Below are positions 9,151 to 18,409 of a DNA stretch of 64,000 nt, in pieces. The stretch's first letter is position 1; each line of letters begins with the position of its first letter. The DNA comes from UBA8079 sp049601915 (GTDB lineage Bacteria; Pseudomonadota; Alphaproteobacteria; UBA6615): positions 62,001 through 126,000 of the forward strand of contig JBMYRB010000004.1 in NCBI GenBank assembly GCA_049601915.1, read 5' to 3'. The notes below the pieces were generated by a model. It was not told the DNA's origin. It worked only from the letters and a program-made list of their open reading frames with translations, and ran no database searches. Both the position numbers and the translations under genes were made by a program.

Positions 9151-10392
9151 ATGCTTCTAGCACGGTTTCTCGACGGGATTATCAAAGAGGGCGATTTCGG
9201 CCTGATTGATGCAGGAGGAAAGACGCACCGTTTCGGCAACGGTGCGGCTCCCTGCGTCACCATTCGTCTGCAAGATCGTGCGACCGAGCGACGGTTGCTG
9301 ATGAACCCGCGCCTCGCGGCCGGCGAAGCCTATATGGACGGCACGCTGACGATCGAAGAGGGCGCCCTCTATGACCTGATCGATATCATCGGCCGCAACA
9401 TCGAGACCTTCGAGGACCACTGGTTCTCGGATTTGTCTGCTGCCCTCAGCCGAATGTTCCGCCGCGTCCAGCAATACAATCCGGTCGGTAAGGCGCAGAA
9501 AAACGTCGCCCATCATTACGACCTGTCGGACGACCTCTACGACCTGTTTCTGGATTCGGACCGGCAATATTCCTGCGCCTACTTCGACGGATCACATAAC
9601 GACCTCGAGCGCGCCCAGCACGACAAGAAACGCCACATAGCCGCCAAGCTGCTGCTCGACAAACCGGGCATGAAGGTCCTCGACATCGGATCGGGCTGGG
9701 GCGGCATGGCGCTTTACCTGGCCCAGGCCACGGGGGCCGACGTCACGGGCGTGACCCTGTCCAAGGAACAGTACAAGGTCAGCCAGCAACGCGCCGCCGA
9801 TGCCGGGCTGGCCGATCAGGTCCGGTTCAAGCTCCAGGATTATCGCGACGAGCCGGAAACATTTGACCGGATTGTCTCAGTCGGCATGTTCGAGCATGTC
9901 GGCGCCGGTCACTATGCGGAGTATTTCCGCAAAACCAAGCAGCTGCTCTCCGATGACGGCGTCTTTCTGCTTCATTCGATCGGGCGCATGGAGCCGCCGG
10001 GCACCACCAACCCGTGGCTGCGCAAGTATATTTTCCCCGGCGGGTACACACCCGCCCTGTCCGAAACTCTCGCGGCCATCGAGAAAGCCGGCCTGTGGGT
10101 CACGGATATCGAGATCCTGCGTCTGCATTACGCCGACACACTGCACCACTGGTACGACCGCTTCATGGCCCAGCGCGAGAAGGCGCTGGAACTGTATGAC
10201 GAGCGTTTTTGCAGGATGTGGGAGTTCTATCTGATCGGTTGCGAGATCGCCTTCCGGCGGATGGGCCAGATGGTCTTCCAGGTCCAGATCGCGAAGAAGC
10301 AGGACGCTGTGCCCCTCACCCGGGACTACATCACCGATTGGGAGCGCGCGGACGGTGCCGATAAGTACAAGGACACCGAGGCAGCGGAATAG
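9151..10392 (+). CDS. cfa: Cyclopropane-fatty-acyl-phospholipid synthase
   Basis: SAM-dependent enzyme that adds a methylene bridge to unsaturated acyl chains of membrane phospholipids, hardening membranes in stationary phase or stress. The 413-residue protein has an N-terminal lipid-facing domain (about 1-110) and a class I methyltransferase domain. Visible motifs are NVAHHYDLSDDLYDLFLD, the SAM loop VLDIGSGWGGMAL near residues 175-187, and VGMFEHVGAGHY. A GGGGGATG stretch precedes the ATG. The 83-bp gap after rplI has no clear terminator, but the change of function suggests a separate promoter. Confidence 0.93.
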   Translation: MLLARFLDGIIKEGDFGLIDAGGKTHRFGNGAAPCVTIRLQDRATERRLLMNPRLAAGEAYMDGTLTIEEGALYDLIDIIGRNIETFEDHWFSDLSAALSRMFRRVQQYNPVGKAQKNVAHHYDLSDDLYDLFLDSDRQYSCAYFDGSHNDLERAQHDKKRHIAAKLLLDKPGMKVLDIGSGWGGMALYLAQATGADVTGVTLSKEQYKVSQQRAADAGLADQVRFKLQDYRDEPETFDRIVSVGMFEHVGAGHYAEYFRKTKQLLSDDGVFLLHSIGRMEPPGTTNPWLRKYIFPGGYTPALSETLAAIEKAGLWVTDIEILRLHYADTLHHWYDRFMAQREKALELYDERFCRMWEFYLIGCEIAFRRMGQMVFQVQIAKKQDAVPLTRDYITDWERADGADKYKDTEAAE

Positions 10393-10414
10393 CTGACCCC
10401 GTCTACCCTCGCTC

Positions 10415-10870
10415 ATGCTCGAAATCTATGTCGATGCCGACGCCTGCCCGGTCAAGGAGGAGATCGTTCGCGTCGCAGAACGCCATCATCTCCAGGTTCA
10501 TCTGGTCTCGAACAGCGGCATGTTCGGGTTCCACGGACACCCGCTCGTCACCCAGACGGTCGTGGCTGAAGGCGCGGATGTGGCGGACGACTGGATCGCC
10601 GCGCGGATCGGCCCCGGGGACATTGTCATCACCCAGGACATCCCGCTCGCCGACCGCTGCATCAAGCGGGACGCCCGCGCGCTTCGCCCCAACGGCAAGG
10701 CCCTCGACAAGGCCTCGATCGGCATGGCGCTCGCCACCCGCGACCTGATGACGGAATTAAGGTCCGCCGGAGAGACCACCCGTGGCCCCAGGGCCTTTGC
10801 GAAGCAGGACCGGTCGAACTTCCTACAAGCCCTGGAAACGACGATCCAGGCCGTAAAGAACGCCGGATAG
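10415..10870 (+). CDS. YaiI/YqxD family protein (DUF188)
   Basis: A 151-residue protein of the UPF0178 family, PIN-like in fold according to family knowledge. Recognised by the N-terminal YVDADACPVKEEI, the DIVITQDIPLADRCI stretch and the basic GPRAFAKQDRSNF end. Acidic residues Asp7, Asp9 and the TQD motif match the expected metal-binding positions. The function is unproven. It starts 22 bp after cfa on the same strand and ends convergently with the oxidoreductase that follows. Confidence 0.88.
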   Translation: MLEIYVDADACPVKEEIVRVAERHHLQVHLVSNSGMFGFHGHPLVTQTVVAEGADVADDWIAARIGPGDIVITQDIPLADRCIKRDARALRPNGKALDKASIGMALATRDLMTELRSAGETTRGPRAFAKQDRSNFLQALETTIQAVKNAG

Positions 10871-10876
10871 CGGGCG

Positions 10877-11860
10877 TTAGTCGATCGTCACGACAACGCC
10901 GCCCACCTGGCGGCCACCCTCGACCATTTCATGGGCTGCGGCGATCTCCGTCAGCGGGAATTCACTCGCGACACGGCTGGTGAGTTTGCCTTCCGCCATC
11001 CAGCGCGAGATGTCCGCGACGGACTGCGCCTTGAAGTCCTCGGGCATGGTGAAGCAGCCGACGATTCGTATTGTCGGCGACTTCATGAGAAACCCATAGA
11101 AAGAGAACGGCACGACAGGCTGGGCCATAGATGCATAAGCCGCGATCGTGCCGCCGGTCTTGATGATCTTCATCGTGGTCTCGATATTGCCGCCCAGCTC
11201 GACCTCGACCACCCGGTCGACACCCTTGCCGTCGGTGAGCTCCATCACGCGTTCGGCGACATCCTCGGTCTTGTAGTTGATCGTGTGGGTCGCTCCGTCC
11301 TCCTGTGCCCGGGCAGCCTTCTCGTCCGAGCTCACGGTGCCGATGACGGTCGCACCGCCGTTGCGCGCCATCTGGACGGCATAGTTGCCCACCGCACCGG
11401 CTGCACCGGTCACCACGATCGTCTGCCCGTCCACCGGGCCGTCGGTATAAACCAGCGGATGGGCGGTCATCGCCGGAATGCCCAGGCACGCACCTTCGGC
11501 AAAACTCTGGCCTTCTGCCAGGATATTGGCGCGCGAGGCGGGCAGGTTGATGTACTCCGCGGCCGTTCCGTCGCCACGTTTCCAATGTCCCTCATAGAGC
11601 CAGACCCGCTCACCGATCCGCGCCGGGTCGACACCGGCCCCCACCGCCTCGATGATCCCGGCGCCGTCAAAATGCGGGATCATCTGATCCCCGATCATCG
11701 GCCCCCGCTCGCCGGCGCGGCGCTTCACGTCCAGCGGGTTGATGCCCGAGGCATGTACCCGCACGAGCACCTCCCCGTCACCCGCCGTCGGCGCATCCTG
11801 CTCTCCGATCTGAAATATGTCATTAGCCGCGCCGAATTCGGCATACCAAGTTGCACGCAT
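10877..11860 (-). CDS. NADPH:quinone reductase / zinc-independent MDR oxidoreductase
   Basis: Medium-chain dehydrogenase/reductase of the QOR type. The 327-residue protein has the N-terminal GroES-like substrate domain (GINPLDVKRRAG) and a Rossmann domain with VTGAAGAVGNYAVQMA near residues 148-163. The structural and catalytic zinc cysteines of alcohol dehydrogenases are absent, as expected for quinone oxidoreductases. The start (ATG ending at 11860) has GGGGAAAG upstream; the longer open frame runs into the dnaB promoter region. It is divergent from dnaB across 202 bp. The substrate is unknown. Confidence 0.87.
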   Translation of the reverse strand: MRATWYAEFGAANDIFQIGEQDAPTAGDGEVLVRVHASGINPLDVKRRAGERGPMIGDQMIPHFDGAGIIEAVGAGVDPARIGERVWLYEGHWKRGDGTAAEYINLPASRANILAEGQSFAEGACLGIPAMTAHPLVYTDGPVDGQTIVVTGAAGAVGNYAVQMARNGGATVIGTVSSDEKAARAQEDGATHTINYKTEDVAERVMELTDGKGVDRVVEVELGGNIETTMKIIKTGGTIAAYASMAQPVVPFSFYGFLMKSPTIRIVGCFTMPEDFKAQSVADISRWMAEGKLTSRVASEFPLTEIAAAHEMVEGGRQVGGVVVTID

Positions 11861-12062
11861 CTTCTTTCCCCATTGGTTGTGTCCGGAACAATATAGTCTG
11901 TGTGGATCATCCGGCCAGCCGCATTGCCGAGGCGGTTCCTCAGAAATCGGAATGTCGCAAGCGGAAATACAGCCGGGACGAATCAGCTTATCCTCGTGTT
12001 CCACCGAACTCACCGATGATGAGTCCAGTGTGGGAACGCCAGCATCAGTAGGGTGCAGCGCT

Positions 12063-13613
12063 ATGACCACGAGCGACATGACAGATCCGATGGCCGATGA
12101 AGCCGCCAACATAACGCCCCTGCACGGAGATGAGGGTGGCATCGGATTCCGCTCTCCGCCGCATAACTTCGAGGCAGAAATGGCGCTTCTGGGCGCGATT
12201 CTGGTCAACAACCGCGCGTTTGAACGGGTCCAGGAATTTCTCTTCCCAGAGCATTTCGCCGACCCGGCCCATGCCAGTGTGTATGGCGCCTGCGCGCATC
12301 TGATCGAGCATGGCCAGATCGCCGACCCGGTGACCTTGAAGAATTATTTCAAGGATGATGCCGATTTGCAGGCGATCGGCGGCCAGGCCTATATCGCGGA
12401 ACTGGCAAATTCAGTCATCACCATCCAGAACGCGCTCGATCTCGGCCGCGAGATCTATGACTGCTTCCTGCGGCGCGCGCTGATCGATATCGGCGGCCAG
12501 GTCGTCAACGGTGCCTATGAATACGAGCTTGAAACCCCGGCACCTCAGCAGATCGAGCGGGCCGAGGAAATGCTCTTCCAGCTCGCAGAAGAAGGCTCCA
12601 CCGAGACCGGTTTCCGGGACTTCAAGAGTGCCGTCACCGGCGCCATCGACATGGCGGCGGCGGCCTACAAGCGCGACGGCCAGCTGGTCGGCGTGCCGAC
12701 GGGGTTCACCGACCTCGACAAGCTGCTCGGCGGGTTGCACGAATCCGATCTGGTGATCGTCGCCGCACGCCCCTCGATGGGCAAAACCGCGCTGGCCACC
12801 AACGTGGCCTACCACGCCGCCTCGACGAAGCAGCGCAAGGATGGTCCCGACGGCACGGAAATCGAGGAATCCGAAAGCGTCGCCTTCTTCTCGCTGGAAA
12901 TGTCGGCGGAACAGCTCGCCACGCGCATCATCTCGGAACAGGCACATGTGCGCTCGGACTCGATCCGCCGCGGCGACGTGCGCGAGGAAGAATACAACCG
13001 GGTCTTCGCCGTTTCCCAGGCACTGCATGGTCTGAAACTGTTCATCGACGACACGCCGGCGCTGACCATGTCACAGATCCGGACCCGCGCGCGACGCCTC
13101 AAGCGCCAGCACGGGCTCAGCCTCATTATCATCGACTATCTCCAGCTCATCAATCCGCCGGCCAACAACCGCGGCGACAACCGTGTCCAGGAAGTGTCCC
13201 AGATCACCCGCGGTCTGAAGGCGCTGGCGAAGGAACTGAATGTTCCGGTGATCGCATTGAGCCAGCTCTCCCGCGCCGTCGAACAGCGCGAAGACAAGCG
13301 CCCGCAACTGTCAGATCTGCGTGAATCTGGATCGATCGAGCAGGACGCCGACGTGGTCACCTTCATCTATCGCGAGGAATATTACCGTGAGCGCGAGAAG
13401 CCGACGCCGCGCGATAGCGAGAAACAGGAAACCTATCTGGAACGCGAGCAGCGTTACATGGAACTGATGGAGAAATGCCGGGGCAAGGCGGAGGTGATTG
13501 TCGCCAAACAGCGCCATGGTCCCATCGGGACGGTGGTGTTGCAGTTCAACGGCGATTACACGCAGTTTGCGGACCTGTCGCCGGACGACCACCTGCCCGA
13601 GGACCGGTACTAG
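12063..13613 (+). CDS. dnaB: Replicative DNA helicase DnaB
   Basis: Hexameric helicase that unwinds DNA at the replication fork and binds primase. The 516-residue protein has the N-terminal DnaB domain (RSPPHNFEAEMALLGAIL), Walker A ARPSMGKTALA and Walker B IIIDYLQL. The end carries QRHGPIGTVVLQFNGDYTQF. An insert after Walker A (TKQRKDGPDGTEIEESE) is a known alphaproteobacterial variant. The frame is open further upstream; MTTSDMTD is the first plausible start after the divergent promoter region, but its ribosome-binding site is weak, so the start is less certain than the gene. Confidence 0.95.
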   Translation: MTTSDMTDPMADEAANITPLHGDEGGIGFRSPPHNFEAEMALLGAILVNNRAFERVQEFLFPEHFADPAHASVYGACAHLIEHGQIADPVTLKNYFKDDADLQAIGGQAYIAELANSVITIQNALDLGREIYDCFLRRALIDIGGQVVNGAYEYELETPAPQQIERAEEMLFQLAEEGSTETGFRDFKSAVTGAIDMAAAAYKRDGQLVGVPTGFTDLDKLLGGLHESDLVIVAARPSMGKTALATNVAYHAASTKQRKDGPDGTEIEESESVAFFSLEMSAEQLATRIISEQAHVRSDSIRRGDVREEEYNRVFAVSQALHGLKLFIDDTPALTMSQIRTRARRLKRQHGLSLIIIDYLQLINPPANNRGDNRVQEVSQITRGLKALAKELNVPVIALSQLSRAVEQREDKRPQLSDLRESGSIEQDADVVTFIYREEYYREREKPTPRDSEKQETYLEREQRYMELMEKCRGKAEVIVAKQRHGPIGTVVLQFNGDYTQFADLSPDDHLPEDRY

Positions 13614-13620
13614 AGCCTTG

Positions 13621-14778
13621 GTGGCGCACGAAATCGTCATCCCGGCGGATGCCGGTGCGACCGTCATCGTGGACCTGGACGCACTTACCAAAAATTACCG
13701 CCTGATTCAGGCCACCTGCCCGGACGCTACCGTCGGCGCCGCTGTGAAGGCGAATGCCTATGGACTGGGTATCGGCCCCGTTACCCGCACGCTGGCTAAA
13801 GCCGGTTGCGACACTTTCTTTGTCGCCACACCTGCCGAGGGCGCAAATCTGCGCAAAACCAACACGACGGCCGATATCGTTGTCCTCAACGGGCCGGAGA
13901 CCGGAAGTATCACGGCCTTCATCGATGGCCGCCTGACCCCGACACTCAACAGCCTGCTCCAGATCGATGCATGGTCTGCGGCGTGCAATACGGCCGCATC
14001 GGATGTTCCGGATGCGTGGCTGCATATCGACACCGGCATGAACCGATTGGGGCTGAGGACCGAGGAGTTCGCGGCCCTTATTGCAGACCCTTCTCCATTG
14101 GACGGGATCCGGATTTCGACGGTCCTGAGCCATCTCGCCTGCGCCGACACGCCGGATCACCCGATGAACCCGGCTCAACGCGACCGCTTCGCGGCCATTT
14201 GCGAAAGCCTCACACCGATCATCGGGCCGTTCCGCGCTAGCCTGGCGAATTCGCCTGGCGCCTTTCTCGGCCCTGAGTATCATTTCGATTTGGTCCGGCC
14301 CGGCGCATCGCTCTACGGGATTCGGCCTAACATCAATGACCCCAACCCCATGTCACAAGTTGTTGATATTTATACAAAAATTCTGCAAGTGCGTGACATT
14401 GACACCCCCATGACCGTTGGATACGGTGCCGCCCATCAGGTCACCGGAACCCGTCGGATTGCGACCCTCGCGGCAGGCTATGCAGACGGATACCCCCGCG
14501 CCGCCGGAAACACAGCCGGTCATACGGAGGGCAAACGCATGTGCGCTTATATCGACGGGCATCCCGCCCCTCTCGCGGGACGGATTTCCATGGACCTGAT
14601 CACCATCGATGTCACTAATCTCCCCGCGGCGCTCTGCCGCCCAGGGCAAACGGTCGAATTGCTGGGGCCGAATATCACCGCGGACGAACTTGCGGACGCC
14701 GCCGGGACCATCGCCTACGAAGTTCTCACAAGGCTGGGGCCGCGTTTGCACGTTGAGTATCGTGGTGGAGAAAACTGA
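13621..14778 (+). CDS. alr: Alanine racemase
   Basis: PLP enzyme that makes D-alanine for peptidoglycan. From the GTG at 13621 it is 385 residues, with the PLP lysine in AVKANAYGLG (Lys43), HIDTGMNRLG, the catalytic tyrosine segment TVGYGAAHQV, and the C-terminal RISMDLITID and YEVLTRLGPR motifs. The open frame extends into dnaB, but family alignment begins near this GTG; a TTG one codon earlier is an alternative. It starts 7 bp after dnaB, the usual dnaB-alr arrangement, and is followed 2 bp later by mlaE. Confidence 0.95.
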   Translation: MAHEIVIPADAGATVIVDLDALTKNYRLIQATCPDATVGAAVKANAYGLGIGPVTRTLAKAGCDTFFVATPAEGANLRKTNTTADIVVLNGPETGSITAFIDGRLTPTLNSLLQIDAWSAACNTAASDVPDAWLHIDTGMNRLGLRTEEFAALIADPSPLDGIRISTVLSHLACADTPDHPMNPAQRDRFAAICESLTPIIGPFRASLANSPGAFLGPEYHFDLVRPGASLYGIRPNINDPNPMSQVVDIYTKILQVRDIDTPMTVGYGAAHQVTGTRRIATLAAGYADGYPRAAGNTAGHTEGKRMCAYIDGHPAPLAGRISMDLITIDVTNLPAALCRPGQTVELLGPNITADELADAAGTIAYEVLTRLGPRLHVEYRGGEN

Positions 14779-14780
14779 TC

Positions 14781-15551
14781 ATGCGTTTCCTGGCATCCAT
14801 CGGCCGCGGCACGATTTCAACATTCGCCACGATTGGCCAAATCGGCGCCTTCGCAGGGATCGGCCTGTATCACTGCGTGCGCCCGCCCTTCTATCCGCGG
14901 TTGATCGTCCAGCAGATGATCGAGATCGGCTACTACTCCCTTCCCGTCGTCGGCCTGACCGCGATTTTCACCGGTGCGGTCCTCGCACTGCAGAGTTTCA
15001 GCGGCTTCGGATTTGCCGGCGAAGCCACGATCGCCAACGTGGTCGTCTGGGGTATCACGCGCGAACTGGGGCCAGTTCTCGCCGGCCTGATGGTCGCCGG
15101 GCGCATCGGTGCGGCCATGGCAGCGGAAATCGGTACCATGCGCGTCACCGAGCAGATCGACGCCCTGACCACCCTGTCGACCAATCCCTACAAATATCTC
15201 GTCGCGCCGCGCCTGATCGCTGCCATCGCCATGCTGCCGTTGCTGGTGCTGGTGGCGGATATTATCGGTGTTCTCGGCGGGTTTCTGGTCTCCATCTATG
15301 ATTTCGGCTTCAACCCGACCACCTATCTGAAGAGCACTTGGGACAGTCTCGACGGCACGGGCTTTCTCTCCGGCCTAGTCAAGGCCGCCGTCTTCGGTTT
15401 CCTCGTCGCCCTGATGGGGACGTATCACGGCTACCACTCCAAGGGGGGTGCGCAGGGTGTGGGTCAGGCGACGACCAATGCGGTGGTTTCGGCCTCGATC
15501 CTTCTCCTGCTGTTCAATTTCATCATCACCGCCATGTTCTTTGCCTCATGA
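14781..15551 (+). CDS. mlaE: MlaE-family ABC transporter permease
   Basis: Inner-membrane permease of the Mla-type system that moves phospholipids between the membranes to keep outer-membrane asymmetry. The 256-residue protein has about five hydrophobic segments and the family signature GLTAIFTGAVLALQS, RELGPVLAGLMVAGRIGAAMAAEIGTMRVTEQIDAL and GFLVALMGTYHGY. It overlaps the mlaF start (ATGA). The substrate-binding mlaD gene is not next to it, so that partner must be encoded elsewhere if the system is complete. Confidence 0.92.
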   Translation: MRFLASIGRGTISTFATIGQIGAFAGIGLYHCVRPPFYPRLIVQQMIEIGYYSLPVVGLTAIFTGAVLALQSFSGFGFAGEATIANVVVWGITRELGPVLAGLMVAGRIGAAMAAEIGTMRVTEQIDALTTLSTNPYKYLVAPRLIAAIAMLPLLVLVADIIGVLGGFLVSIYDFGFNPTTYLKSTWDSLDGTGFLSGLVKAAVFGFLVALMGTYHGYHSKGGAQGVGQATTNAVVSASILLLLFNFIITAMFFAS

Positions 15552-16330
15552 CCGCCCCCGGCGATGCGCCGAAAATTGCGGTCCGCGACCTGCACAAGGC
15601 GTTCGGCGCGAACGAGGTCCTGCGCGGTGTCGACCTGGATTTGCCCACGGGCAGCTCGCTTGCCGTGATCGGCGGGTCGGGGACGGGTAAATCGGTACTC
15701 ATCAAATCCATAATCGGCCTGCTGGAACCGGATTTAGGCTCCATTCTGATTGACGACGAGGAAACCCTCGGCCTGGCGCCGCGCGAACGCGAGCGGATCA
15801 CCCGGAAATTCGGCATGCTGTTCCAGGGTGCAGCCCTGTTCGACAGCCTGCCCGTCTGGGAGAACGTCGCTTTCGGGTTAATCCAGGGTCAGGGCGTCCG
15901 GCGCCGGGATGCGCGTGAGGCGGCGCTGGAAGCGATGAACATGGTTGGTCTCGACGCCGATATTGCCGACCGGTCGCCCGCCGAACTTTCGGGCGGCATG
16001 CAGAAACGCGCCGGCTTGGCGCGGGCCATCGCGACACGGCCGGAAATACTATTCTTCGACGAACCGACGACCGGCCTCGACCCGATCATGGGCAGCGTCA
16101 TCGACAGCCTGATTGTAAAGACCGTTCGCGAACTGGGCGCGACGGCGCTGACGATTACACATGACATGGCGAGCGCACGGCGAATCGCCGACAATGTCGC
16201 CATGATCTACCAAGGTCGTATCGTGTGGCACGGTCCGGTCTCAGAGATCGATCGCTCTGGAAATGATATGGTCGACCAGTTCATCAACGGACGCTCCATC
16301 GGGCCCATCCAGCTTCAGGTTGCGGTCTAG
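15548..16330 (+). CDS. mlaF: MlaF-type ABC transporter ATP-binding protein
   Basis: ATPase partner of the MlaE permease, 260 residues. Walker A GGSGTGKS, signature ELSGGMQKRAGLARA, Walker B ILFFDEPTTGLDP and H-loop ALTITHDMAS are all present. The ATG at 15548 overlaps the mlaE stop as ATGA, which rules out the longer upstream open frame. It is followed 3 bp later by radA, so transport and repair genes share one tightly packed transcript. Confidence 0.93.
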   Translation: MTAPGDAPKIAVRDLHKAFGANEVLRGVDLDLPTGSSLAVIGGSGTGKSVLIKSIIGLLEPDLGSILIDDEETLGLAPRERERITRKFGMLFQGAALFDSLPVWENVAFGLIQGQGVRRRDAREAALEAMNMVGLDADIADRSPAELSGGMQKRAGLARAIATRPEILFFDEPTTGLDPIMGSVIDSLIVKTVRELGATALTITHDMASARRIADNVAMIYQGRIVWHGPVSEIDRSGNDMVDQFINGRSIGPIQLQVAV

Positions 16331-16333
16331 ACG

Positions 16334-17740
16334 ATGGCGCGCGCCACAAGCAACTTCGTGTGCCAGTCCTGCGGTGCGGTTCACCGCAAGTGGAGCGGCA
16401 AGTGCGACAGCTGCGGTGAGTGGAACTCGATCGTCGAGGAGTCCGGGGAAACCAACGTCCCCAAGGGCGTCTCGAAGGCCGGCGGCAAGGCCGTCGCGTT
16501 CACCTCTCTGGACGGCGCGCCCGACGAGCGTACACGGCGTATGACCGGCATGGCGGAACTCGACCGGGTTTGCGGCGGCGGCATGGTTCCGGGTTCCGCG
16601 CTGCTGGTTGGCGGTGACCCAGGAATCGGCAAATCGACGCTCCTGCTGCAGGCGGCTGCGATGCTCGCCAAGTCCGGCGTCTCCGTCGCCTATATCTCGG
16701 GCGAGGAAGCCGTCGATCAAATCCGTCTGCGGGCCGCGCGCCTCGGGCTGGCAGATGCGCCGGTCGACTTGGCATCCGCCACCAATGTTCGCGATATCCT
16801 CGCAGCGCTCGACACCGTCGGCGGCGCCGACGTGGCGATCATCGATTCCATCCAGACCATGTATGCCGATAACCTCGATTCAGCTCCCGGCACCGTGGCG
16901 CAGGTGCGCACTTGCGCGCAGGAACTGATCCGCGTCGCCAAGCGGCGCGGTGTGACCATGATCCTGGTCGGGCATGTCACCAAGGAAGGGGCGATCGCCG
17001 GCCCCCGGGTGCTCGAGCATATGGTCGATGCCGTACTGTATTTCGAAGGCGAGCGCGCCAACCAGTTTCGCCTGTTGCGGGCGGTCAAGAACCGCTTCGG
17101 CGCCACGGACGAGATCGGCGTCTTCGAAATGACCGATGCAGGGCTGACGGAAGTCGAAAACCCTTCGGAGCTGTTCATCGCCGGGCATAGCGATACCACC
17201 AGCGGCTCCGCCGTATTTGCCGGTATCGAGGGGACCCGTCCGCTGCTGGTCGAAATTCAGGCCCTCGTGGCAACAACCCCGCTGGGCACACCGCGCCGCG
17301 CCGTGGTCGGCTGGGATTCGAGCCGCCTCGCAATGATTATCGCGGTCCTGCAAACCCGCTGCGGGATGAATCTAGGCTCTCACGACGTCTATCTGAATGT
17401 CGCCGGCGGCCTGCGTGTGGGTGAACCGGCGGCCGACCTGGCCGTGGCGGCCGCGCTCGTGTCGGCACATCTGGAACAGCACCTGCCGCCGCGTACGGTG
17501 GTCTTTGGCGAAATCGGGCTCGGCGGCGAAGTGCGCGGGGTCGGACAGGCCGACGCCCGCATGCGGGAAGCAGAGAAACTGGGGTTTGAGCACGCCTGGA
17601 CACCGCCACTGGGCAGCGGGCGCAAGCAAAGCAGAAAAAAGACCCAGACCAGTCTCAATGTCGGCGAGATCGCCAAACTGCGAGACCTCTTCGACCGCTT
17701 CGATACCACGCCGCAACGCGGCAACCTGGCGACGGTCTAG
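16334..17740 (+). CDS. radA: DNA repair protein RadA (Sms)
   Basis: RecA-like ATPase that promotes branch migration in recombination repair. The 468-residue protein has a four-cysteine zinc finger (Cys10, 13, 24, 27), Walker A GGDPGIGKST at 93-102, the diagnostic KNRFG motif in LRAVKNRFGATDEIG, and a C-terminal Lon-like domain with GGLRVGEPAADLAVAAAL. Length and domain order are normal. It is 3 bp downstream of mlaF and 3 bp upstream of the cvpA-like gene. Confidence 0.96.
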   Translation: MARATSNFVCQSCGAVHRKWSGKCDSCGEWNSIVEESGETNVPKGVSKAGGKAVAFTSLDGAPDERTRRMTGMAELDRVCGGGMVPGSALLVGGDPGIGKSTLLLQAAAMLAKSGVSVAYISGEEAVDQIRLRAARLGLADAPVDLASATNVRDILAALDTVGGADVAIIDSIQTMYADNLDSAPGTVAQVRTCAQELIRVAKRRGVTMILVGHVTKEGAIAGPRVLEHMVDAVLYFEGERANQFRLLRAVKNRFGATDEIGVFEMTDAGLTEVENPSELFIAGHSDTTSGSAVFAGIEGTRPLLVEIQALVATTPLGTPRRAVVGWDSSRLAMIIAVLQTRCGMNLGSHDVYLNVAGGLRVGEPAADLAVAAALVSAHLEQHLPPRTVVFGEIGLGGEVRGVGQADARMREAEKLGFEHAWTPPLGSGRKQSRKKTQTSLNVGEIAKLRDLFDRFDTTPQRGNLATV

Positions 17741-17743
17741 GCC

Positions 17744-18409
17744 ATGGAATTCGGCGGCTTCAGTATCTTCGATATTGCGGTACTCGCGACCATCTTCCTG
17801 GGCGCCCTCTTCGGGCTGGTCACGGGTTTCGTGCGCGGCGGCCTGTTCGTCTCGTCATGGATCGGCGCCGGCCTGATCACGATATTCGGGCTCCAGAATG
17901 TCTCGCCCATTGCCAACCAGTATATCAACCCGGAATGGCTGGCCGGTCTGGTTGCCGGCGCGGCACTGTTCATTGTAGCGCTGATTGTGCTTCATCTGTT
18001 GAGCCACATGCTCAGCGGGTGGGTCCGTGCCGGACGACTCAACGCACTCGATCGCTCGCTTGGCCTTCTGGCCGGGCTCGCCACTGCGGGAATTGTGATT
18101 TCCGTCGCGTTCCTTTTCCTGAGCGACGTCTTCGGCGACGATCCACCCCCCTGGGTAGAGACCGCCCGCACCCTTCCGGTGGTCGAGCGCGGTGCGCTTC
18201 TGGTCAAGGAATTGCTGCCTGCGAAGATCATCGGCGATACGGGCAATGCGCTGGAGCGCGCCCAGCAGCGTGCCAACGACATCGATGCGGCGCGCGAGGC
18301 CCTCGACCGGCTCACCCGACCTCCCGAAACCTCTGCGCCACAGACGCAAGAAGGGTATAACGAGCGCGAGCGCGATGGCCTCGAAGATCTGATCCGGCGG
18401 AACCAGTGA
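17744..18409 (+). CDS. cvpA: CvpA family membrane protein
   Basis: Integral membrane protein of 221 residues with about four membrane segments in residues 5-130 and a charged C-terminal tail. The N-terminus FDIAVLATIFLGALFGLVTGFVRG is the CvpA family signature. In E. coli cvpA is required for colicin V production and lies next to purF; it lies next to purF here too, overlapping its start (GTGA). The molecular function is not known. Confidence 0.9.
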   Translation: MEFGGFSIFDIAVLATIFLGALFGLVTGFVRGGLFVSSWIGAGLITIFGLQNVSPIANQYINPEWLAGLVAGAALFIVALIVLHLLSHMLSGWVRAGRLNALDRSLGLLAGLATAGIVISVAFLFLSDVFGDDPPPWVETARTLPVVERGALLVKELLPAKIIGDTGNALERAQQRANDIDAAREALDRLTRPPETSAPQTQEGYNERERDGLEDLIRRNQ